DNA of 64,000 bases from Oscillatoria nigro-viridis PCC 7112. Lineage in GTDB: Bacteria > Cyanobacteriota > Cyanobacteriia > Cyanobacteriales > Microcoleaceae. Under the pieces are notes generated by a model. That model did not search any database, was not told the DNA's origin, and saw nothing but the letters and a program-made list of their open reading frames with translations. A program made the translations under genes and the position numbers. Positions within the stretch are counted from its first letter, which is position 1, and each line of letters starts with the position of its first letter. The stretch spans positions 186,001-250,000 of the forward strand of contig NC_019730.1 in the NCBI RefSeq assembly GCF_000317475.1, given 5' to 3'. This document shows positions 16,951 to 26,265 of the stretch, one piece after another.

Positions 16951-19199
16951 CCCACATTCCGCACCCTCAACTGGCACACACGCAGTTGGGGTGCTCCGTC
17001 CGAGTCTCTCGTCCGAGATAATAATCAAAAATACCCGCGACCTGTTGGGTCACAATCGCATCGACCTGTTGGGGCAAGTTGAAAATTAACTGCTTTCGGG
17101 CAAATCCTAGATTCTCGATATCTAACAACACCTTCATCCGTCATAATTAACTATTAATCGACAGCAGATATTTCCAGCAGCCTGATAATTACACATCACT
17201 ACTGAATCAAATATTTATGAAATTTCTGTCAGTTTTGCTCATCAAACAAACTGCTCGATCTCAGATTAATAAATAATAAGACTTACAGGAGAGCGGCAGC
17301 AAGTTCAATATAGCCATTCGCTCGGCTGTTAAATTAGAAATTTGTTGAATCCCTTGTAGGCTCACCAGATGAATTGATTGAAATATCTGGCAAATCCAAC
17401 GGAGCGTCGGTCGATTAGTTTGTTTGCCCAACTGATTTTTCAATTGGGAATTAGTGCGTTGCAAACTGTGACGCAGTAACCTTTGACCTAAAGTATAGAC
17501 TAACAAACACAAACCCATTACCAATGCCAAAGCTTCGATTCTTTCCGGCGACTTGAGAAATACACTGTCCGTAAAAAACAGCGGATCTTTCAAGAACCCA
17601 AACCCTCTTTCTGCTGACTGCTGTTCTTTGTATTTCACAATCATATCGTCAGGCTCTAATTGCTGAGTTTCCAGCACATTAGTGGCGAGAATAAACCTGC
17701 CACAGGCTTTGGTTTCTTTGGCGATCGCACCTGTATCTGGTTCCAGTTTTGCTTGAACTTTAAATCTCTGTTTCGAGCTGGATTTCTCGCGAGCATTTGG
17801 ATCGTTAGTATTAGTCTTTACTGTAATTTCTTTGCTACTAACTTGGGTGATATTGTAAAATTTTAGTTGTTTGGATAAGCGATGAGCTGCGGCGGCAGCG
17901 TCGGCGGCACAAGCAAATTCAATTTTTGAGAGTTCTTGCAGTTTATTCTCAGCTTCAGCCTGGGCTTTTTTGAGTTTTTTTTCGAGTTTTTGTTCGGTCT
18001 GAATCGCGTCGCAAACTGCTCTCTACTACTAGCCATCTTTGTTCAATTCCACCATAATTACTTTTGTGTTCTGACCAGCTATATCCACTCACAGAACTGG
18101 GGGTAAATTCTGCTTCATTTAACTGAGATACCAGTTGCTGCGCTTGCTTGATACTCAACGGTACGCGGGTTAACCATCTTAAATTGGTTAACATTTCTAA
18201 GTTAGGAGCTGAATATAATGCACTATCTGCAACCATTAAACTGTCAAGGTTTAACTGTTGTTTAAACTCCTGACAAATTGATGCGAATATGGCTCGATCT
18301 GATTCATTCCCGAACCCACCCGTAAAAATAGCGGTACATCTCCATCGCTACTACAAATTAAATCTAAAATGAATTGTTTTAAGTCGGGTCTGCGATCGCG
18401 GGAGTAGCCGTAGGTAATCTTAATTGGCACGGCAGATGACACGGGTTTAGTTGACTCGCTATCTTCGCTATCTTCGCTATCTAGCGCCGTTTCTGGCTCG
18501 ATAACAGATACAGATGGTAGCTCGGATTCGTATTTGCCATGCAGGTGAAAGGAAGTTGAATCTAAATGGGATGTCTCTGTATCGAGCTCAAATTTTTGAG
18601 CTGCTGAAGCGGCAATAGTTGTAAATATTTGGCTGCTGCCTGCTAAATATAGCTTGTCTAATACTCTACCTAAACGGTATTCATTCAGGTGTGATGCTTG
18701 AATACCTTCACCCATTAAATGTTCGAGCGCTTTGCCTTCAAAAAATTTAGGAAATAAGTATAATGGAGCGGAAACAAGCCCTAACCCATTGATAATCATT
18801 GCTTTGACTGCTAGACCTGGACTGACAATCTCACCCGGTTGTTCCCCTACTAACTCATTGATTTTTTGGACAATTTCTATTTCATCAACTAGACCTGCTA
18901 TTAAACCAAGATGGTCGAGGTTAGAGACGGCGAGTTCAGTTGCTTGATGCACGGGTTTCATTCGATCGAGCGAATTGTTTGCTACTTGAGTTTAGACTAT
19001 TTTTATCCTCCGCGTCGCACGGGGGATAATTGGTTTTTGTTGTTAATTTACACGCTCGTACATTTTCCAACTGAATCGATCGCTTGCTCGATCACCTGAC
19101 ACGGCAGGCGAGAGTATTTCTACTCATCTAGAGCCGACTGATCGACTCGGACGGGGCACCCCAACTGCGTGTGTGCCAGTTGAGGGTGCGGAATGTGGG
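16951..19199. mobile_element. IS1634-family element with about 56-bp inverted ends
   Basis: The first 56 bp (beginning CCCACATTCCGCACCCTCAA) reappear inverted at 19144-19199 with a single mismatch. CAGTAA flanks both ends (16945-16950, 19200-19205), a 6-bp duplication. Length 2,249 bp. It lies in the repetitive 3' part of the ParM-like gene. Confidence 0.92.
17261..18961 (-). pseudogene. IS1634-family transposase, frameshifted at least twice
   Basis: The N-terminal part shows the DUF4277-type opening (LAVSNLDHLGLIAGLVDEIE) and the TETSHLDSTSFHLHGKYESE catalytic region. Frame changes occur near 18295 (GSGNESDRAIFASICQEFKQ continues in another frame) and near 18005. The middle carries SLMVADSALYSAPNLEMLTN, and the end has KYKEQQSAERGFGFLKDPLF with the final acidic residue. 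All parts of a transposase of about 560 codons are present, but no single frame encodes it. Confidence 0.88.
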
Positions 19200-20589
19200 C
19201 AGTAATATCTTCAGTCTTTTGCTCAGTAGATTCCTCAAATTTTTGTTCAGTAGATTGCTCTGATTTAGCGTGAGTAAATTGCTCAAGTTTTAATTTAGTA
19301 GGTGGCTCGGATTTTGGGTGAGTAGGTTGTTCAGATTTTGGCTTGGTAGATTGTTCAGATTTTGGCTTGGTAGATTGTTCAGCACATTCTTTTACACTCT
19401 GTATATCAGTCGTGGGGACTGGAGCATCTCCTGAACTGGAAGTTGTATCTTCTGCCCTCTGAGAAGTTGCCGCAACAGACCTTTGCCTCAGTACCTCAAA
19501 CTGAGATTTGAAGTAAGAAAATAGTCCGTAAACATCAGCTATGCGGCAACCTAAACCATCAGGATCGAGCGTTTTTGGCACTGTTATACCTGCGTGCCAA
19601 GACAGCGAATAAGGAGAAAACTGATTTCGCAGTTCTGGCTTCATATATTCAGAAGTACCCCCGCAAAATACAATTTCATCTAAATCGGGCGGCAGCACTT
19701 CATTAATCCAATGAGATAGCATTCGAGCGTAGTCGAAGCGAGACAGCTTGACTGCTTCAATCAATTGGTCAACTTCTCGATCTTTAGCTGTTTCCTCTCG
19801 ATTCCGAGCAATTCGGTAAAAGTAAGGGCGGTTGTAGCTTACGCCCGCTTGAGCGATTGATAAAGCCAAACGGGAAGCATCGTAGTTAGATGTTCGCTCT
19901 TGAACTAGATCCACCAACCTTACCATTCCTAAGTCTGAAGTTTTGCCCTTACCGACAGCACCGCGTGCCGAAACTATTACCGAAGCATTGCGAAATCCTA
20001 CCATAACAAAGGCAGTTACCCGCTGCTTGAAGGCTGAACCTAAATTACTGTTGTGGATCAAAGCAATGCCGCCGCCTTCTTGCAAAGCTTGGGTTTTGTC
20101 CAGGGTGACGGAGAGCTTGCCGGTGGGTGTTTCAAATGAAGCAGAGTATTGACTTAATAGCTCAAAAAATTGCTTGGAGTCATTAAATTCGCCTGGGGGC
20201 AAGAAAACGGAGAGCGCAGCGCTGAATTGATTGCCTAAATCTAACTTCCGCGACACTACCCACAAAGCTGCTAGAGCTTTGTACAAAGCGCTACTGTACT
20301 TCAGTCCTGCCAAACCGATGTGAGCATTGAATTGCGCTGCTGCTAGGTAGCCAACGGCTCGGCATTCATTACCAATTGCCACCCAAGCAATATTTTCGGG
20401 AGATGCTGATGCGAGGTTAGGTTTGGTGAAACAATTGGCTATGTCTTGGCTCACTGGCCCCACCTGCGATTCCATTACAAAGGAGCTTGCTTTACTGCCT
20501 GCTTGCGAGCTTTGGCAGAAAACTCTAGTAGATAAGCCGCCAAAATCTATAGCCAGAATTGCATCTGGTATTGATGGTTTTTTCTTCAT
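19120..20589 (-). CDS. ParM/StbA-like actin homologue, tail interrupted by IS1634
   Basis: The actin-like ATPase domain covers residues about 8-350: ILAIDFGGLSTRVFCQS (phosphate 1), AWVAIGNECRAVGYLA, FVMVGFRNASVIVSARG (phosphate 2) and LDEIVFCGGTSEYMKPELR (adenosine motif). A low-complexity tail of S-E-Q-x-T-K/H-P-K repeats follows. After residue 462 the frame runs into the IS1634 end and stops at 19120 with 28 foreign residues (AHIPHPQLAH...). Originally it continued at 16950-16646. ParM proteins form filaments that push plasmids apart with a ParR adaptor. The filament domain is intact, so function may survive. Confidence 0.82.
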   Translation of the reverse strand: MKKKPSIPDAILAIDFGGLSTRVFCQSSQAGSKASSFVMESQVGPVSQDIANCFTKPNLASASPENIAWVAIGNECRAVGYLAAAQFNAHIGLAGLKYSSALYKALAALWVVSRKLDLGNQFSAALSVFLPPGEFNDSKQFFELLSQYSASFETPTGKLSVTLDKTQALQEGGGIALIHNSNLGSAFKQRVTAFVMVGFRNASVIVSARGAVGKGKTSDLGMVRLVDLVQERTSNYDASRLALSIAQAGVSYNRPYFYRIARNREETAKDREVDQLIEAVKLSRFDYARMLSHWINEVLPPDLDEIVFCGGTSEYMKPELRNQFSPYSLSWHAGITVPKTLDPDGLGCRIADVYGLFSYFKSQFEVLRQRSVAATSQRAEDTTSSSGDAPVPTTDIQSVKECAEQSTKPKSEQSTKPKSEQPTHPKSEPPTKLKLEQFTHAKSEQSTEQKFEESTEQKTEDITAHIPHPQLAHTQLGCPVRVDQSALDE

Positions 20590-20648
20590 AAACGCTGGCT
20601 TTTATTACGTTATAAAATGATAGTATTGGCTTCAGTTTAAGTCTGACC

Positions 20649-21279
20649 TCACCAAATCCGGTGGTTTTGGATAATTAAAATAGCCCCCTCCAAATGGCGG
20701 GGACAGACTGCCTTTGAAGGAAAAAATCTTGGGTAGATTATCAGGGAAAGAGCTTTAGAGTTGTGAGAAACGGTGTAGGTATTGTGAGTGAGATACCGAG
20801 CAGGTACGCCCAAAGTATCTTCAATAAAGTGTTTGAGTTCGGTGTGGGAGTAGCACTTATCGAACGTACCCCACTTGGTAATTACGCCATCGTTATAAGC
20901 AATACCCGCATGATTGGTCGATCGCGGGCGTGATAGCACTAACCACCAGAGTTTGGCGGGTTAAGTGGTAAGCAGAGATGAGCGCTTCATACCGAACCAT
21001 GAGAGTTTTAATAGTGCTGAGGACATAAATCAGGGTGACAATATCAGCCGCTTTTTTGATTCGGGGAAAGTAGTAAGGGTCGTAACCCCGGGAGCGAAAA
21101 CCCATTGCTTGGAGGAAGCGGACATCATCCCCACGACCACATCCATAATCCAAGAGTGTGTGGTGGTGTTGGAGTATCCCCCCATCAATATTAGCAGCCA
21201 TAGGTAAGCTCAATTCATTGCGCTTGAGAGCGGCTTTGTGTCTCGGTATTGTTCTCTGGTCTAGTTGAGTTGGTGTCAT
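20649..21279 (-). pseudogene. DNA phosphorothioation-associated-type methyltransferase, frameshifted and truncated
   Basis: The first frame (21279-20893) has RHKAALKRNELSLPM and LLDYGCGRGDDVRFLQAMGF, an SAM-binding motif, then LTRQTLVVSAITPA. After a frame change near 20930 it continues GIAYNDGVITKWGTFDKCYS and HTELKHFIEDTLGVPARYLT. The order matches the N-terminal domain of the methyltransferase found with dnd/DNA-sulphur systems. The rest of that longer protein is absent. No dnd genes are present in the window. Confidence 0.7.
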
Positions 21280-21372
21280 ACTAAATCAACTTAATATCAA
21301 GAGTAATTTTAAATCTACGAAAAATTTAAACTAAAGGGCTACCGCTAGGGTGTAAAAAATAGGGAGTAAGCT

Positions 21373-21708
21373 ATGCTCTACGCTTTGATTAATTCAACAG
21401 GAATCCATCGGCTGGAAGTAGAAGAAAAGTTGGAACTTGCAGATTTGCAAAACCGAGTGGGCATTGCAGGTGAACCTGCGTTCATAGAATATGTCCGGAA
21501 TCAATTTCCAGAGCCCGCGATAGACCTAATCTGTGATGAGGAATTCTTATACAAGGAATTGCCCTTAACCTGCATTACCCGTCGCAGTATTGCACTTGGC
21601 GGTCAAGTGATTGCTACTGCCTGTACGGATGATGGTGAAACAATAGGGTTGACCGAAGCTCAGTTTCAATTAGTCGCGACAAATCTGATTATTGCGAGCA
21701 GGATCTAA
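21373..21708 (+). CDS. small hypothetical protein (DUF3846-like)
   Basis: Protein of 111 aa preceded by a GGGAG ribosome site. The segment IDLICDEEFLYKELPLTCIT followed by IALGGQVIATACTDDGETIG and LTEAQFQLV resembles the small DUF3846 domain of plasmids and phages (I recall the DEEG..LP....A...G..V pattern). No enzyme motif is visible. It begins the plus-strand series of accessory genes, divergent from the decayed methyltransferase. Confidence 0.6.
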   Translation: MLYALINSTGIHRLEVEEKLELADLQNRVGIAGEPAFIEYVRNQFPEPAIDLICDEEFLYKELPLTCITRRSIALGGQVIATACTDDGETIGLTEAQFQLVATNLIIASRI

Positions 21709-21863
21709 TCTATCATGCCTCAAGTTTGCGCTTGGGGCAACTTCCTTATTTAAAATATTATAATAATAACGTCTTACTAATAGCTAATACTTGATAAAAT
21801 TAATCACTAAAATAACTCCAACAAAATGGCTATCGCAATGGTTGTAAATCACAATTAGAACAA

Positions 21864-22691
21864 TTGCGACACATGCCCACAAAGAAGACACAATTACCCG
21901 CATCTCAAGAACCTGTCACATCGAGTGAATCTACGGCTAATACGCCCAATACGTCCTTATTGGATGTTATTTGCGCTCAATTACTAGCAACCTCAGAGCG
22001 GGGAATAGAAGCACTGACCGCCCTCAAAGCTCAACTAAAAGCACAATACGACACCCCCGAAACTCCTGAAACCGACTCAATTGTGCAGCAAGCATGGCAA
22101 CACATGAACCCAGACCAACGTGCTCTGATTTCCAATCGCTGTGAGGCTCACCGAGGGCGCACTAAGTCATTGCATTTACTTACTGTAGAACTGGAGGACT
22201 TGGATAAGCTAATCGACAACATCGAAGGTGAAGAAATCACACCCGAATTAGAAGTAGCGGTGCAACAACTCTTAGAACAACGGGGTAGTACCTACGAGCA
22301 ATGGCTTTCCAAGGTTGATAACTACTGCGCTGCCATTACCAACCGCCATGCCCTGAGCCAACAACGTAAATCTGAAGCAGAACGCCTGAGTAAACTCGCA
22401 GCTACCGATAGCAAACGAGTGGATTGGATGAAAGCGCAGCTCCAAAAGTGTCTCAAATCTCAGGGTGTCAAGAAACTAAGCCTGCATCGCTTCCACTTAA
22501 CTATCAGCAACAATGGCGGAGTTTTACCCCTGAAACTCCCTTGTGAAGTAAATCAACTTCCTCCCCAGTTTCAACGCATTGAAGTATCGCCCGATAATTC
22601 AGTCATCCGACAAGCCTTGGAAGCGGGAGATATCGAAGCTCAGGAAGTTGCACAATTCGGAGGACGCGAAACTCATTTGAGAGTTCTATAG
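21864..22691 (+). CDS. Gp157-like (Siphovirus Gp157 family) protein
   Basis: Protein of 275 aa; ATGs at 21864 and 21873 are both possible starts. A long helical/coiled-coil region (about 90-190, for example ELEDLDKLIDNIEGEEITPE and LSKLAATDSKRVDWMKAQL) is followed by GVKKLSLHRFHLTISNNGG, the strand-rich end typical of the Gp157 family. These proteins occur in phages and plasmids; resistance to phage infection has been suggested for one, but the role is uncertain. Its N-terminal extension is longer than in phage members. Confidence 0.68.
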   Translation: MRHMPTKKTQLPASQEPVTSSESTANTPNTSLLDVICAQLLATSERGIEALTALKAQLKAQYDTPETPETDSIVQQAWQHMNPDQRALISNRCEAHRGRTKSLHLLTVELEDLDKLIDNIEGEEITPELEVAVQQLLEQRGSTYEQWLSKVDNYCAAITNRHALSQQRKSEAERLSKLAATDSKRVDWMKAQLQKCLKSQGVKKLSLHRFHLTISNNGGVLPLKLPCEVNQLPPQFQRIEVSPDNSVIRQALEAGDIEAQEVAQFGGRETHLRVL

Positions 22692-22821
22692 ATTGCCATT
22701 AAGCAGGAAATAACCACTTTTTACCAAGAACTATTTCCGGCGGAATGTTAACATAAAAAAAAGTAATCTTAATAAGATAGCTGTCGCTAGTGTAGAAAAA
22801 ATAGTAAGTTAGAGGTACACA

Positions 22822-23375
22822 ATGCACTGCTGTTTCGGGTTAGATTGTACTCAAATGAGTTTAGATGAAGGCGGAGAGTGCATCAACGAAGAAAGTTGCT
22901 ACCGTTACACAGAAGCTTGGAATTTGTACGAAATAGTGCTACTCAAAGGATTCCCAGGTGCGGTGTATCTTTGCTGGCATAGCAAGGATAATGCAGGGCA
23001 AACGCATCTAAATTGTAGACCTCTTTCCCCGTAAGGGTTCTACCAATTCATAAGGATAAAGACTCACCGGGCTGGAATCCTTGCCCAGTAAGCATTCCAA
23101 ACATAAGATGCGTTTGCCCTGATAATGCGAACACCGAATGGACTGATGAAAAGTGGGGCTTCAAGCACCTCAACAACTGCGATTGGTTGCTGCACAGCAG
23201 CGCATCATTGAATGCCTTTGCAGAATGGCAACACGCCTATTACAAACTAAGCTCTAGAAACAACACCAAGTACGTTCGGAGTGAGTTATTTGATGAGTTT
23301 GAAGCGTTGAGAAAGCAGGTAGACCCAGACTACGGGAAAAACCAAGAAAGCAGCGCTCTCATCCTATTTGAATAA
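22822..23375 (+). pseudogene. cysteine-rich hypothetical protein split by a MITE
   Basis: Two halves belong to one gene. The first (22822-22994) encodes MHCCFGLDCTQMSLDEGGEC and LLKGFPGAVYLCWHSKDNA. The second (from 23129) encodes NTEWTDEKWGFKHLNNCDWL and ends VDPDYGKNQESSALILFE at 23375. Removing 22995-23128 (the 126-bp element plus one 8-bp duplication) joins KDNA to NTEW in frame and gives a protein of about 139 aa. The intervening element introduces a stop at 23034. Function unknown; the cysteines suggest metal binding. Confidence 0.8.
22995..23120. mobile_element. 126-bp MITE with 15-bp inverted ends
   Basis: AGGGCAAACGCATCT (22995-23009) and its exact reverse complement AGATGCGTTTGCCCT (23106-23120) bound the element. 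GATAATGC flanks both sides (22987-22994 and 23121-23128). It contains no gene. The CAGGG-type terminus and the 8-bp duplication would suit mobilisation by an ISAs1-like transposase, which is inference. Confidence 0.88.
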
Positions 23376-23389
23376 CAGAACACATAAAA

Positions 23390-23629
23390 ATGACCAGAAA
23401 CATTCACACATTCCTCAGAACGGCTTGCTTCGTGAGATGCCGTCACCCCTCCCATCACGAACGAGGATACACCTTAAAGCATCATAAACTTGAGGGCATC
23501 ATTCAAGTTTGGTTCAACTCTTTTGAGCTGTTGGATGAGGCAGAAAAAGTTTTGAGAACAGAAGGGCTTGAACTAAAGATAACTTTGGCTTATCAATCTA
23601 ACGGCTGTTTTCTTTCGCTCGATTGTTAG
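23390..23629 (+). CDS. small hypothetical protein
   Basis: Protein of 79 aa, not recognised. It begins 14 bp after the preceding gene's stop, so it is probably in the same transcript. The centre (GIIQVWFNSFELLDEAEKVL) looks like a short strand-helix unit, and the rest is rich in His and Cys. No motif allows a function to be named. Confidence 0.5.
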   Translation: MTRNIHTFLRTACFVRCRHPSHHERGYTLKHHKLEGIIQVWFNSFELLDEAEKVLRTEGLELKITLAYQSNGCFLSLDC

Positions 23630-23667
23630 ATAACTACTACACTCTTGGATTAATGGAGTCATAAAAT

Positions 23668-23736
23668 ATGCAAATTTTCTCCGAAGAGAAAGTACAATCC
23701 CATGTCTCATTCCAATCGGATGGTATCGCGCTATGA
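23668..23736 (+). CDS. possible 22-residue leader or coupling ORF
   Basis: A short frame with a good GGAG ribosome site 11 bp before its ATG encodes MQIFSEEKVQSHVSFQSDGI plus two residues. It ends inside the next gene, whose own start at 23702 has a weak ribosome site. It may couple translation of the next gene or be the shifted N-terminus of it. Low confidence. Confidence 0.3.
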   Translation: MQIFSEEKVQSHVSFQSDGIAL

Positions 23737-24022
23737 GTATCCCTACTGCTATCACGACAATGTGTATAACTTCAAAAAAATGATTTATCCAATCAACCCG
23801 TTTGATGATGGGGTATGGATTGAAGCTAATCGGGTTCCGCCTGAAGTGTTCGTGCAGTCTATTAAAGTAGAGTTTATTCTGAGAGATGCGAAAAATCCTT
23901 GGCTGAATGCCATCAAAAATGATTCATCAGAAATGATGGTTCGTGTTGATGCCCAATGGATTCAAACATTTAAAACACCCCGATATCTGGGAGGGAACTC
24001 AAATGAAATAACAACAAAATAA
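23702..24022 (+). CDS. hypothetical protein
   Basis: Protein of 106 aa, not recognised. It is aromatic-rich at the start (YEYPYCYHDNVYNFKKMIYP) with IEANRVPPEVFVQSIKVEFI in the middle. There are no membrane segments or enzyme motifs. It lies between small plus-strand genes of the same accessory run. Confidence 0.5.
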   Translation: MSHSNRMVSRYEYPYCYHDNVYNFKKMIYPINPFDDGVWIEANRVPPEVFVQSIKVEFILRDAKNPWLNAIKNDSSEMMVRVDAQWIQTFKTPRYLGGNSNEITTK

Positions 24023-24129
24023 AGAGCAATTCGTTGTTGAGCATTGACTGAAACAACGGTAGATATTGAATACACGAAAGGGCAAAAAACCAGCGTTTCC
24101 CTACCCTTTTAATTGAACAAGGAAAAATC

Positions 24130-24762
24130 ATGTTAGGAACACACTTCATCGAATTACCCGTACCCATGCCGCCCACGTTACCGGAGATGGTGGGAGCCAG
24201 CAACAGCCAATACTTTGCCATGTACTATCAAGGAAGCAAAGCCACATGGAGTAATGGCAGAGCAATGGCTACGTTTAGTTACTACGCCGTGTATGCACCT
24301 CTGATAGAACACATAACTCTCGCAATCCACTTAGAATCTTACAACTTAGGCTCTGATGATGAATTGTCCGAACACGCAATTTTATGCGACACTGTTCGCC
24401 ATAAAATGTATGTCGGCGCGTACAAAGAAATCGATTATTTCCTGTTACAGCAGCATCCCCATGAGCCGTCCCAGTTGACCGCCCAAGAGTTTGAAGAAGC
24501 CGTGAAAGCGGTGGAAAGTATGACCTTAGAGCAAATGCAGCGTTTGGGAATGTTCGAGATATTCGGCAACACCAATCCCCAAGCGCGCCAAGTAACCGCA
24601 GAATTGGTGCAGTGGCTAGACCAACAAATCACCGAAGAATTAATACAGCAATATATCCAATTAGCTAATCGGGGTAATTGGACAGCGGTGAGGGCATTAG
24701 ACACCCTCAAGCGTAGAATCTCGGAAACTAGGAAATACCACCAGCAATTAGAGAGCAACTAA
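24130..24762 (+). CDS. hypothetical protein of the accessory run
   Basis: Protein of 210 aa preceded by an AAGGAAA ribosome site. The N-terminal half is strand-rich (YFAMYYQGSKATWSNGRAMA, TFSYYAVYAPLIEHITLAIH) and the C-terminal half helical (QLTAQEFEEAVKAVESMTLE, NWTAVRALDTLKRRISETR). I know of similar unnamed cyanobacterial plasmid proteins but no function. It ends 200 bp before an oppositely oriented regulator gene. Confidence 0.6.
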   Translation: MLGTHFIELPVPMPPTLPEMVGASNSQYFAMYYQGSKATWSNGRAMATFSYYAVYAPLIEHITLAIHLESYNLGSDDELSEHAILCDTVRHKMYVGAYKEIDYFLLQQHPHEPSQLTAQEFEEAVKAVESMTLEQMQRLGMFEIFGNTNPQARQVTAELVQWLDQQITEELIQQYIQLANRGNWTAVRALDTLKRRISETRKYHQQLESN

Positions 24763-24980
24763 ATTATCTATGCCGGAGAAGTCTCGATATTACAGCCCCG
24801 GCATGGGTACAAAACACCCATAGTGTAGCAAACGCGGAGTTAGCCAATGAAGCGATTGACTTGGAGGGATAAAGCAATTTATTCAGTAATTTTCTCGATG
24901 CTTGGCAGCTTTCTAAGAGTAACGAAGACCTTTAATTCTGGGTGTCACCTCGTTCGAGGCGTTTTGACTGCCTCAACAGC

Positions 24981-25205
24981 TCAGGTGTCGAGTTTATCCT
25001 TAGCCTTGTTTGCCCTAAGCCGATCGTTTACCAAGCGTTTGTTGCTCTGTTCGGTATACGCTGCAAACCCGAGTACCCAGAGCATTCGGTGCAATTCGGC
25101 AGGCTTCCAACCCTCATCCTTGGCTAATTCTTGCATTTGCTCTAAAAGCGGAGCAGGCACGGAAAAATCTATGCGTACCATTTTAGGAGCATCAATGTCG
25201 GGCAT
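24981..25205 (-). CDS. small regulator-like protein (ribbon-helix-helix type)
   Basis: About 74 aa from the start at 25205 (MPDIDAPKMVRIDFSVPAPL). The segment KMVRIDFSVPAPLLEQMQEL followed by AKDEGWKPAELHRMLWVLGF is a strand followed by two helices, as in CopG/Arc-like repressors and antitoxins. The tail is basic (RLRANKAKDKLDT). It is the only minus-strand gene in this stretch and divergent from the gene at 25426, so it could regulate that promoter. Confidence 0.6.
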   Translation of the reverse strand: MPDIDAPKMVRIDFSVPAPLLEQMQELAKDEGWKPAELHRMLWVLGFAAYTEQSNKRLVNDRLRANKAKDKLDT

Positions 25206-25330
25206 TTTCAATATTTCCACAATTCATATACTGCTTATCCTACAAGGATTTAGGGGCTTCTAAGTCCTTAAGGATTCTCCCTCGTGCCCAATATTCAACT
25301 CTGAGGGTATACACAGGGATTCAGAAGGGG

Positions 25331-25400
25331 TATAATGTGGAATTCATCCAAAACCAAACCCCGCCCCCTCTGACTCGCAATCTTCTGGGGCGGGGTTTGG
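25331..25400 (+). promoter_or_regulatory. TATAAT box and 14-bp leader hairpin before 25426
   Basis: A perfect TATAAT lies at 25331-25336. Downstream, CCAAACCCCGCCCC (25354-25367) pairs exactly with GGGGCGGGGTTTGG (25387-25400) around a 19-nt loop. The hairpin would form in the 5' leader, ending 10 bp before the CGGGAG ribosome site region, with the ATG at 25426. It could be an attenuator, a stabilising stem, or a terminator for upstream transcription. Confidence 0.6.
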
Positions 25401-25425
25401 CACTCACTTTCGGGAGATTTCCTCT

Positions 25426-25992
25426 ATGTTCGCAGATCACGGGCAGCCATCGCAAGCCGCCCAACCAAGCTTTGTAGAAATACCCAATCCCCGCGTCACC
25501 ACCACAATGGGACGCATGGAAGTGACCGACGTTCGCCCTGAAACCGTCACCGGTCGCCTACTGGATGACCAAGATAATTTGCTACAGGAAGACGGACAGC
25601 CTGTTTACATCTGCGTTCGGAAACATGAGATTTTGTGTCCCACCGAACGAGCCAACATGATGAGTTGGTGGGAACTGAGGGAACAAGCGATTGCGGGACA
25701 CACAACGCCTCGAAAATATTCCCTTGAATCCTTAATCAACAGATTGGACGGGTTGAAGTTAGATGAACTCTACGCTTTGCGAACCTTCGTTTGTTTGGAG
25801 AGCGACCCGTTCCAAGCGTATTCGGGTAGCGTCAACAGCGACTTATCCCACTTGCAGGCTTGGTTCCCGACAGTGCGAGTTCTTGAGCGTGTCGAACAAA
25901 ACCAACTAGCAAGCGCGCTGTGCTGGCGAATAGCTAGCAACTCCAACGCATCAAGCGCACCCACACCGGGCGACGGGAGAGACGATCGATAG
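25426..25992 (+). CDS. hypothetical protein
   Basis: Protein of 188 aa. An N-terminal strand-rich part (RVTTTMGRMEVTDVRPETVT, LLDDQDNLLQEDGQPVYICV) is followed by a helical region (YSLESLINRLDGLKLDELYA). The C-terminal tail is disordered. Not recognised. It is the first gene of a compact series through 27011 and has its own TATAAT promoter with a leader hairpin. Confidence 0.55.
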   Translation: MFADHGQPSQAAQPSFVEIPNPRVTTTMGRMEVTDVRPETVTGRLLDDQDNLLQEDGQPVYICVRKHEILCPTERANMMSWWELREQAIAGHTTPRKYSLESLINRLDGLKLDELYALRTFVCLESDPFQAYSGSVNSDLSHLQAWFPTVRVLERVEQNQLASALCWRIASNSNASSAPTPGDGRDDR

Positions 25993-26031
25993 CGATCTCG
26001 CCAGTTTCTTCCATCAAGATACCAGTGAGGA

Positions 26032-26265
26032 ATGACCATGACCAACGGCAATGGGTCTAACGGCGTGTCGCCTCAGCCAGATCCAATACAAAAGTTAACG
26101 GAATATGTCGAATCTTTGGAAATTTCTCTGGAAATTCAGGAGGATAAAACAGACGTTATTGAAGATCAGGTGGCAAATCTGACCGAGCAGATAACCGAGT
26201 TAAAACAACAAGTAAAACAGATGTATGGAGATGAAGAGGACTGGCAACGTATGTCAAAGACTTGA
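26032..26265 (+). CDS. small coiled-coil protein
   Basis: Protein of 77 aa. A Gly/Asn/Ser-rich N-terminus leads into a heptad-patterned acidic helix (ESLEISLEIQEDKTDVIEDQ, VANLTEQITELKQQVKQMYG). It resembles small scaffold or chaperone-like coiled coils rather than an enzyme. Its 3' end overlaps the next gene by 41 bp. Confidence 0.5.
   Translation: MTMTNGNGSNGVSPQPDPIQKLTEYVESLEISLEIQEDKTDVIEDQVANLTEQITELKQQVKQMYGDEEDWQRMSKT

Noticed and set aside
24847..25263. Plus-strand frame of 138 codons
   Set aside because: It is the shadow of the ribbon-helix-helix gene on the minus strand, which has a sensible fold pattern.
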